64,000 nt of DNA. Origin: Sclerotiophoma versabilis. Taxonomy: Eukaryota > Ascomycota > Dothideomycetes > Pleosporales > Didymellaceae. The notes under the pieces are model-generated. The model searched no databases. It saw only the letters and a list, made by a program, of their open reading frames with translations, and had not been told where the DNA came from. Below, in pieces: positions 56,275-64,000 of this stretch. The stretch lies in contig JAAROD010000095.1 in assembly GCA_012274445.1 (NCBI GenBank), forward strand, positions 310,001 to 374,000, written 5' to 3'. How positions within the stretch are numbered: the stretch's first letter is position 1; each line of letters starts with the position of its first letter. A program made the position numbers and the translations under genes.

Positions 56275-56986
56275 TCATCGGATAGTCTTCTCGACAAACT
56301 CCTTCTCTAGCCTGCCAACCTCCCTCTTGAAGGTCTCAACCTCTTTCCAGCAGTCCAGCGGTCGGCGGTCGTTCATCCGCAAGCATGTGACAACATCCTC
56401 CTTGGCCTTGTTCAGGTCGGCGTCGACCTGCTCCAGCTTCTTCCTCTGCTCAAGCTTCGCCCTCAGCTGCTCGATCTCCTTTGTGACGCTCGTCCTGCTC
56501 ATGTCTTGCTGTCTCTTCTTCTCGGCGAGGGCGGATGAGGAAGATGTAACATCGGCGAGCTTCTCTGTGAAGGAGGGTTCCGACTGCTGGGGCTCCTCGC
56601 CGGAGAGGGTCTCGCTGAACTTGGAGAAGTCTTGTGACGCCTGCTCGCGTAGCTTCTCGAGTTCGGCCGTCAGGCGCTCCTGGTAGGCCAGCTCTTGCGC
56701 CTTAGAGCGTGTGGCATCTGTCTGGTCCGGGCATCAGCCGCAATCCATCGTCTGCCGCGCCACAGTGGCCGGGCGACTTACGAAGGTGTTCTTCTGCAGC
56801 GAGTCTACCAGCTCGTTCGAGAAGCGGACGGGGTGGTCTCTGCGCGCAAACCTGTCAGCACTGCACACAGCTTGCCTGTTGCTTCCGTGGCCGGGCGCAA
56901 CAGCCATTGGACAGGCGGAACATGACGTACGTGGAGAAGACATGCTGCTTGGCCTCCGAAGAGGGTTTCGAGTTCTCTGCGCCCAT
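56275..56986 (-). CDS. mic19: MICOS subunit Mic19 (CHCHD3-like)
   Basis: Exons 56986-56931, 56839-56782 and 56721-56275 (minus) encode 186 aa. It starts MGAENSKPSSEAKQHVFS; the Gly2 may be a myristoylation site. Then DHPVRFSNELVDSLQKN, the conserved Mic19 core, a long coiled coil (ELAYQERLTAELEKLREQA and QQDMSRTSVTKEIEQLRAKLEQ), and a C-terminal CHCH half with C-x10-C. Mic19 bridges MICOS subunits at cristae junctions in the inner mitochondrial membrane. The single cysteine pair fits fungal Mic19. Phase-correct short introns link the exons. Confidence 0.9.
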
Positions 56987-57311
56987 GCTGCTGCGGTCCG
57001 AGGTGCGGGATGCCAGCGCGATGATGCAGCTGCTGGGAGAAGTCGCGGCTCAGGGCTTGGCCGGGCGTTCGCGCGCTACGACGGATGCAGCAACGATCGG
57101 CGCGGAATGTTGGATTCACCAGAAAGTTGACGCCATGTCTGGACCTCACCAACACGACATCTGTCCTCATGGCCACCCAGCCCGGCTGACCACTGCACGT
57201 AGTAAACACTTGTCCACCCAGAAAACTCTCTTTCCTTGCCCTGTTGCCCCCCCGAACCACCTCTCGCAACAAGACATCCGGAGCCTCGCACCGCGTGCAT
57301 CAGCCACCAGC
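56987..57311. promoter_or_regulatory. Divergent upstream region of MIC19 and the GNAT gene
   Basis: About 325 bp between the two start codons, GC-rich. The plus-strand frame open here is the leader of the GNAT gene and probably not translated. Confidence 0.45.
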
Positions 57312-58298
57312 ATGCTGCAGTCCTCCTTGTCCGGGTGGCTGAAGAAGCCAGCAGCAAGCACAGAGAGCGTCCAGCCTCCGCCGCCGCCGCCGCCAGCTTC
57401 AACCGCGACAAAGCGACCTCCACCGCCGCCCAAATCCGTCTCCGCACCTCCCCGCATGCCAATGAATCGCGCACCCTCCAGCACGACACCACTGCCCAAG
57501 GCGACAGACCAATGGAACGACATACCTGAAGACTTCCTGTCAGCGCCCTCGTCACGACCGCGATCAAAGAAGAGCCCGCGACCTTCGGCTACAGGCACAC
57601 CAGCAACCATCTCGAGAGTGCCCACCCCACTCGTCCTTTCCAATGACACCCCACCCACAACCACCGAGACACCCTCGACAGCGGCCTCGACACCTCCAAT
57701 GCCAGCTGCGAAGCCCTCGATACCATCGCTGTTCTCACTGCGACCCCTCCCGCCAAACGTCGAGCTCGCGCCTCTCACAAACGAGCACCTCGACGCCTTC
57801 AAGCGCCTCAACGCCCTCACCCTCCCCATACCCTACCCCGACTCATTCTACAAAGAGACAATGACCGAGCCGCACCACAGCATAACACTCGTCGCGCTCT
57901 GGCACTCGGCCCCCGAAAACGGCGCAGAAGAGGAGAAGGAGAAAGCCAAACCCCGGCTAATAGGCGCAATCCGGTGTCGTCTCCTCCCCTCTTCGCAGCT
58001 CTACATAAGTACCATTGGAATACTCTCTCCGTACCGCAACCACGGCATTGCGATGCACCTGCTCCAGGCAGTCGTCAAGAAGGCAGTCGCTGAGCACGGG
58101 GTCAAGTGCGTAACGGCCCATGTGTGGGAGGCGAACGACGAGGGGTTGGAGTGGTACAAGAAGCGCAATTTCGAGATGCTCGGGAAAGAAGATGCGTACT
58201 ATAGGAAGTTGAAGCCGCAAGGTGCGTTTCTTGTGAGGAAGTGGATTGGTGTTGGGGACTTGCTGGGGTCGGGGAAGAGGGAGAATGGGCATGCATAG
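57312..58298 (+). CDS. GNAT N-acetyltransferase, Naa50-like
   Basis: 328 aa from the Met at 57312; the frame runs upstream without strong Met contexts (e.g. 57135). Residues 1-145 are low-complexity, Pro-rich, and begin MLQSSLSGWLKK, which resembles a degenerate PCNA-binding box. The GNAT domain spans 148-310: VELAPLTNEHLDAFKRLNALTLP, IPYPDSFYKE, YISTIGILSPYRNHGIAMHLL (acetyl-CoA loop near 233-253) and VTAHVWEANDEGLEWYKKRNFE. This order and the RLN..P..Y.D.FYK segment are those of Naa50, which acetylates protein N termini or lysines. Substrate is not proven. Confidence 0.82.
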   Translation: MLQSSLSGWLKKPAASTESVQPPPPPPPASTATKRPPPPPKSVSAPPRMPMNRAPSSTTPLPKATDQWNDIPEDFLSAPSSRPRSKKSPRPSATGTPATISRVPTPLVLSNDTPPTTTETPSTAASTPPMPAAKPSIPSLFSLRPLPPNVELAPLTNEHLDAFKRLNALTLPIPYPDSFYKETMTEPHHSITLVALWHSAPENGAEEEKEKAKPRLIGAIRCRLLPSSQLYISTIGILSPYRNHGIAMHLLQAVVKKAVAEHGVKCVTAHVWEANDEGLEWYKKRNFEMLGKEDAYYRKLKPQGAFLVRKWIGVGDLLGSGKRENGHA

Positions 58299-60887
58299 TG
58301 AAGCCCAGGAGAGGAGAGGACGGTTGTATGATTGACGACAAGTACGATATGATACCACGCGACGCGCTGAGCGCCTATGCGATTCAAATACCATTTTGCT
58401 CCAGGAGCATACCTTCTTGCCCGCTGACACTGGTTTTTACTCTTACCGTCCACTTGCAGTTTTCAGTATTTCCTCACTCCCACACAACCAACTACGCCGC
58501 AGCAGCGAAACGCGGTGAACAAGAATCCTCTATACGCCCACCATGCTTACGGTGGCCAAAACAGCCGCTACAGTCGACAGCATCCGGATCCCTTTCCTTT
58601 ACAGCGCATATCCAGAATTACAAAATCAGGAATCCGGGGAGCTCTTGTCCAACCGTAGACGTCCGCGGAGTGGGTTGTTTGTTTATGCTGTGAGGTGATG
58701 TTTTCGAGTGTTAATGCTGTGATGACATGTGCTTAATGCACGACTACTATCGCGAAGGTTGCAATTCCTTCTGTCAGACGAAACTCTGCCGGCGGCATAG
58801 TACCGCATTTTATCATCTCGATGTCCATCAATATTGAGATTATTCGCTGTATCGCTGTTCCGTGATGGCGCGGCGCGTGGACTGATGGCCACAGCAAACA
58901 CGTTCATCAAACAAAAGCGGGCGATGACATACGATCGACGGCAGTGGATGGAACCGCGGAACGCAGTGGGGCGGCACGTTTGGATTCAGCCTGGTTCAGG
59001 AGAGCACGAGGTGATGAGGCTAGATTCGGCTAGCTAGCCTCGATATCAAGAAATGTGGCGAGAGGTTGAAAGCCGTAGCTTTTCGTGATTCGATATGTTG
59101 TACATGTTCCCTGCATTGCTGCGGACAATCCTGAGGCAATTTGGACAGGTTCGTTGGAAGGACACCTGCCGACGTGGTAAGGCTCGATGATTTTGCCGAA
59201 AACGCTTCGGGGAGAGATGTGCAGAGGGCCTGTCGTTGGTTCTATTTTGGTTCTGGGCCAAGCGCGCAATTGTCCTGATCCTTCATAGGACAAGAGTTTC
59301 GCGCTGATGGTGTGTTGAAGATCAGAAGGCCGTTAGCATCGCATTTAAATTTCCCATGTCCTAGTCCTGGCTCTGGCCAAGGGCCAAACCGCTTTGTGGG
59401 AGCCGTCACGTTTCGTGGGGGCCAAGGACATTGAACCTGATCGATGCACAATTCAAGATAATGATCGGTATCAAACCGGCGGAGTTTTAATTGTTGCTTG
59501 ACCCAAAGCTTGGAAGTGGAGCTCATGGGGCTGCTGAGAGTTTTCGAGCACTATTGTACAGACGTCAACCAGGGTTTCAGGTCATTGCCCTTACATATGA
59601 ACGTGCAACTCTGAAGAGATTCAGACGTACGTACCCTAGTAACACGTGCGCTCGCATTACCGAGATGAGATGCTTGTGGTTCGGCGCGTGGCATCCCGCT
59701 GTCAAGAGTCTCGATAATCCCCGTTTCCTGACTAGGATAGTTGAGGCTCAGAGATGTCGCGAGTCAGAAGATTGAAACCTTGCCCACAAAGACCTACCAA
59801 ACTAGGTTGTGCAAAAATACACAATTGATCCAGACTTGAATTGCAAGAGTTGGAAATGCAGTGGAAACCTGTCGTGGCACCGCAAGTTGGAGGGTATGGA
59901 GCGGATGGACTAGGACTTGAATCTCGATTGCAGTGGATCCGAGGAGACGGCGCCGACCCGGTCTCTTCGCTTACAGAATGAACGACGCACAGCTGGTCGT
60001 GTGGAACACAGTCGTCGTCAATTTCAAGGTGATCACGGACGTTGTGATGCTGAACAACAGCGTGTACAGTGCTTGGCAAGGCTTCCCAGCTCGGGGATCA
60101 CAGCAAATAATGGCTGCACGCAGGAGCTCGGGAAGAGCGATGGTGGCACTACAGAAGACCCTGGCACAAGTGTAAGCCGTGGTCAAGGGATCGTGCTGTG
60201 TCACGTTGTTGTTTCTTCTCTGAATTGGGGCGCTGAGAGCTGCAATTCGACCTGCGCTTGGTCGATTTCCACCCAGTCACGTGGCCGGTGGTGGTGGTCC
60301 CCAAAACTGTGCCAAGCCGCGAGTCTTTCGGGCTCGGTGTGTAAGTCGTGCCGTTTGGTCTTTATCAAGGTAGGCAAGCTATGTTCATTCGATGGGCTCG
60401 TCGCCGCGGGATTCCCGCACTTACAGTGAGCTTGCAAACTCAAAAGGGGGCCGGCTCAAGGCCCCACCCTGGTCTGGCAATAACGTCGGCTCCCAGCGCG
60501 GACGATGAGGGTTGCAAAGGAGGGTGCAATGCTTGCAGAGGCGCGAAAGCGAGATTAATGTGGCCTTACGGCGGACTCTATCGCGGACGAAACGATTCCC
60601 GGGTTGGGAGATTTGCAGGCTGTCGTTGGAGGCTGACCAAGGACGTGGACGTGTCAGACCGTGCACGCAGGCCGATTGGGACGGGAGTCGTATTCTGGTT
60701 AGGCTTGGCAGAGTCTTATACGCGAACCCGTCCGTCGACGTCAGGAGCGTTGAAGTGCCGCAGCAGCGGGCAGCAGAGATTTCTTCATTGGCTGCTACGG
60801 GCCTGTTGAGCTCGCACCGGCTCGCGTGCAGGCACAGGTAGACAAAGAATCAAGGGGTAAGCAGCAGCGGCGGGCCATTGCACAGTT

Positions 60888-60914
60888 GGCAGCAGGCAGC
60901 AGGCAGCAGGCAGC
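60888..60914. repeat. 7-bp tandem repeat, about 3.5 copies
   Basis: The unit GGCAGCA occurs in tandem within GC-rich non-coding DNA. Confidence 0.8.
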
Positions 60915-61472
60915 GCGGCATGGTGCTATGGACGGTGGGTCGGCGGAGGGTGCAGCAGAGGTGGCCTGTCTCCCCCTGACGGGCGCCTCAGATCTGCCAG
61001 TGTTGCATGCGGATCTCCAGCCTGGCCGGAACGCCGCGCAAGCAGAGCGGCAGGGTTGTGAGGCAGCTGCTTACGCGCATTGCTCGGCGAGGCATGACGG
61101 CGCGTCAAGAGCCGTCAGACGAGGGCGACGGGGGGGCAGTGCGTTGACGGCAGCAGCAGCAGCGCCGCGAGCCACACAGCGGCTGGGTGCATGTGCTGGC
61201 TCGCCAAAGCGTGGCGGCGCGTCTGCGACAGGCTGCGATGCAAAAACAATGACGGCACTGGGCACGGCCCCGCCATACTCTTCAGAGTGCATCAGCGGTG
61301 GGCAGGACGGTTAGGCGTGACGGCGTCTCTTGCGCGCGATAAGTGCAGCGCTACGCGCAGGACGGGCTAGCGGCAGGATCCAGGCAGGCATGGGCAGGCC
61401 CGGGCAGCGCTGCTGGAGGGCGCAGCGAACGGGTATCAAGCAAATCAAGCACGCTGTGAGCAGAGCCAGCGG

Positions 61473-61512
61473 CCAGCAGCCCAGCAGCCCAGCAACCCAG
61501 CAGCCCAGCAGC
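61473..61512. repeat. 8-bp tandem repeat, five copies
   Basis: The unit CCAGCAGC repeats five times; the third copy has one mismatch. Confidence 0.88.
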
Positions 61513-62015
61513 CTCCCTCGACCGGCCTACCAGCGCGCGCCCTCTCCTCCGCCTGCTCTCCGCCCGCTCCCGTCCCCATCACGGCGTGCTCGCTCAGCTC
61601 TGCCTGCCCTCCCCTCTGCCCTCTGCCTCTGCCCGCTGCCAGCGTCCGCTCGCTTTCCTGCCCACCGCTGCCCTCTGCCCTGACGCCTGCCCGCCCATTG
61701 GCACTTTCCCGCGCCCACGCCGTCCCATCGCCGTGTCCGTGTCTGTGGCTGTGGCCGCGTCCCGCCTTCCGCCATCGCGACCGTTGCGCCCTGCTGCTGT
61801 CCAGCTCTCCTTGCCCGTCCGCTGTCATCCGCCCGCTCGACTCTCTCTGTCCCATGTCGACCTGGTGAGCGACTCCCTCGACACCGCACGCTCGTTTCTG
61901 CCGCTATCTTAATCCGTAATCGCCCCGTCGCTGCCCGGCCTGCTGCTGCGCTGTCCGCGCCTTAGCATCGCCAACTTTTTGGCTCCTCGCCCTCGGCCGC
62001 CCACTGCACCTCACC

Positions 62016-62060
62016 ACCGCACACCGCACACCGCGCACCGCACACTGCACACCGCACACC
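62016..62060. repeat. ACCGCAC-type tandem repeat
   Basis: A 7-bp unit (ACCGCAC, with variants) fills 62016-62060, about 20 bp before the next start codon, thus probably in the leader. Confidence 0.85.
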
Positions 62061-62080
62061 ACCTCACCACTTCGCCCGCC

Positions 62081-64000
62081 ATGGCTCCGGCCGTCCCCAG
62101 ACTGCGCATTCTGTCAGGTGCGTCCCCACTCCGAGCCCTGGCCCGCCTTGTCTGCACCCGCAGAGCCTGCGCCAGCCTGCACGCCCTCCAGCGCTGCACG
62201 CGCCGACACTGCCTCCCCACACACAGCACCCTCTGCTAACAGCTGCCAGTTGGCGGAAACGCCGTCTCAGCCTTCCTCTCCTGGCGGTTGCAAGCGACCA
62301 ACGCCTGCGACGTCACGCTCGTGTGGAAGTCGGGATACGAGAGCGTTGCACAATACGGCATCTCGTTCAAGTAAGCACCCCGTCCTGCCCTCACAGTCCC
62401 TCGCTCCATGCTCACGCCAGCTCCAGGTCTGCCCTCTACGGCAACGAGCGCTTCAAGCCCTACTCTGGTGAGTTTGCACCTCTTCTCGGCCGCTAGCTCC
62501 GCACTAACAGCGCTTGCAGTCGTTCGGACCCCCGAAGATGCCGCCCATTCTTCCAAGCAGCCCTTTGACTATGTTCTCCTCTGCGTAAAGGCTCTCCCTG
62601 ACGTATACGATATCGCCAACATCATCGAGTCGGTTGTCTCTCCCCAGCACACCTGCATCCTCATGAACACCACACATAGTCTGGGCGTCGAATCATACCT
62701 GGAGCAGCGCTTCCCCACAAACGTCGTTTTGTCTTTGGTATCCGGCGCAGAGATTACACAACTCGGCGCTAGCGAGTTTGAGCACAAGGGAGCCACCGAC
62801 ATCTGGGTTGGTCCTGCCAACAAGAACGCTGCCATCCCCGCCCAGATTCAGTCTGACATGGCCGAGGCCCTGGCCATGACCTTGAGCTCAGGCCAGGTCG
62901 ACTGCAAAGTCGCATCCAACATAAGGCAACAGCAATTTGAGCGTATGATAGGGTACGCCACCCCTCTGTCCTCACAACTACGTATAACTGATGTGCTACA
63001 GTCCAATCGCTTTTCACCCGGCCAGTGTTCTCTTCGAGACGGCAAACCACGCCGAACTCATTGAAAAGGTTGGCGTTCGCGCCCTTATCACGGGTGTGCT
63101 CGACGAACTATTGGCACTTGCCAACGCTCAGGGCTGCACATTCCCCGCCGATTTCAAGGAATCCACAATCCGCCAGATGACACAGCCACAAGAAACCAAC
63201 AGCACCATGTGGATGGATTTTGAGGCCAAGCGTCCCATGGAGATCGAAACCTACCTAGGATCTCCTCTCAAACTTGCTCTTGAGGTCAATGTTGCCGTCC
63301 CTCGGATCGAAACCCTCTACGCTACCCTCCATCACCTCAACATCGTCAACCGAAACCGACCAGCTGCTGGTCCTACACCCACACCCGCTCAGAATATGCA
63401 ACACCCGCCGCCTCCCCCAAGACTCTCGTCAGCCCCTCTGCCGCGAGGCCCGCCAGGCCCGAACGGACCAGGACCTACGATGAACGGCAATGGTCCTATG
63501 AAGGGTGGTCCTCGTTCTGGAAGCCGCGCACCTTCGGTCAATGGTGCCCCACCTATGATGCGTCGTGGCCCACCGCCGGGCATGAACGGCTACCCTCCGC
63601 GAATGAACGGCGCCCCCAATGGCCAACGTCGCCCATCCCTTGAAGCCAATGACCTGGAGGAGTTTTCGCATCTGATGCTGTACGACGACATGGTTGAAGG
63701 TGCTCCTCCCGTTGCTCCCAACGGCCAGTACGACAATGGTGCTACACCATCGAGCAACCTCTCTCTCCGCGAGAGGGAGTTGATGATTAGGCAGCGTGAG
63801 CTCCAGCTCAGGGAGCAAGAGCTCAACATGCGCCGCGCTCCTCCTCCGGGTCAGGCCCGACGACCTCCCCCGCCGCAGTCTATCAATGGTTTCGATGATG
63901 ACGATGATGACGATGACTTCTTTGACCCAATGGCAGGAGGCCGTCAGCCTGGCCCGGTAATCGACCCTGACAACTTCGATATGATGAGCGTCACCTCGCG
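62081..64000 (+). CDS. Ketopantoate reductase-like (ApbA/PanE family) protein with long C-terminal tail, partial
   Basis: Exons 62081-62117, 62250-62370, 62427-62467, 62520-62952 and 63002 to the window end. The Rossmann start RILSVGGNAVSAFLSWRL is rebuilt over the first splice. DYVLLCVKALPDVY, TCILMNTTHSLGVE and FERMIGPIAFHPASVL follow as in 2-dehydropantoate 2-reductases. From about residue 320 the tail is Pro/Gly-rich, then a coiled coil (LRERELMIRQRELQLREQEL) and an acidic run of Asp. The catalytic activity of this tailed fungal subfamily is unknown. The gene continues beyond the window. Confidence 0.82.

Larger units (their letters stand above)
58299..62080. other. Gene-poor, GC-rich region with tandem repeats
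   Basis: About 3.8 kb. Only overlapping frames without motifs; the longest non-repetitive candidate is a minus-strand frame at 59242-59526. From 60800 it becomes GC-rich with several short tandem repeats (listed). Its last 1.2 kb probably include a long leader of the next gene. Confidence 0.45.

Noticed and set aside
57167..57829. 220-codon frame antisense to the Naa50-like gene
   Set aside because: Gly/Val-rich low complexity mirrors the Pro/Ser-rich N-terminus of the real gene.
59242..59526. 94-codon minus-strand frame with several Cys and Trp
   Set aside because: Composition is intriguing, but no signal peptide, start context or homologous motif could be seen; kept only as a note in the gene-poor block.

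Overview
The window is nuclear DNA of a filamentous ascomycete (Pezizomycotina). The support is many short spliceosomal introns (mostly 45-140 nt, GTxxGT donors, CTAAC/CTGAC branch sites), a heterokaryon-incompatibility (HET) gene, a Zn2Cys6/fungal-specific transcription factor and a RID-type cytosine methyltransferase of the RIP pathway. Several proteins look most like those of Dothideomycetes, but that placement is an inference from memory of the families.

Layout. 1-2.3 kb: Mcm1-type MADS-box regulator with a long GC/CT-rich leader, followed by about 2.9 kb without a convincing gene. 5-12.2 kb: housekeeping block with GNA1 (UDP-GlcNAc pathway), TRM44 (tRNA Um44 methylase), eS10 ribosomal protein (minus, with a 14-nt microexon) divergent from SDE2, and a PYD3-like amidohydrolase. 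12.6-15.9 kb: accessory island with a HET gene cut by an in-frame TAA, a second broken HET tail facing it, and a small nucleoside deoxyribosyltransferase-like gene. 16.7-19.7 kb: acyl-protein thioesterase (minus) divergent from an HhH-GPD DNA glycosylase. 21.3-23.8 kb: Zn2Cys6 transcription factor. 24.5-30.3 kb: SEA/GATOR2 subunit Sea3 (WDR59-like) divergent from UBC13. 31.4-34.1 kb: a possible 70-aa gene and an MFS sugar transporter. 36.5-44 kb: a BLOC-1-like coiled-coil protein, a cupin protein, WASP/Las17 and a SnoaL/NTF2-like pathogen-related protein. 45.6-52.9 kb: a PIP5K-fold protein, a glycine-zipper/RS-rich protein and an F-box-like protein. 53.2-58.3 kb: a RID-like DNA methyltransferase, the MICOS subunit Mic19 and a Naa50-like GNAT protein. 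58.3-62.1 kb: GC-rich, repeat-bearing, gene-poor DNA leading to a ketopantoate-reductase-like gene that runs off the window end.

There are no operons. Several neighbours are divergent pairs with short shared upstream regions (eS10/SDE2, Sea3/UBC13, thioesterase/glycosylase). The most interesting points are the decayed HET island, whose two stop codons both fit CAA>TAA changes (the CpA>TpA direction of RIP) in a genome that also carries a RID-like gene in this window; a transmembrane-like coding tail in frame beyond the thioesterase stop codon; and several proteins with altered signature motifs (PIP5K-like DLKPN, a glycosylase with a rearranged Fe-S loop). Exon boundaries were read by eye from splice signals and reading-frame continuity; all function calls come from recognised motifs without database searches.
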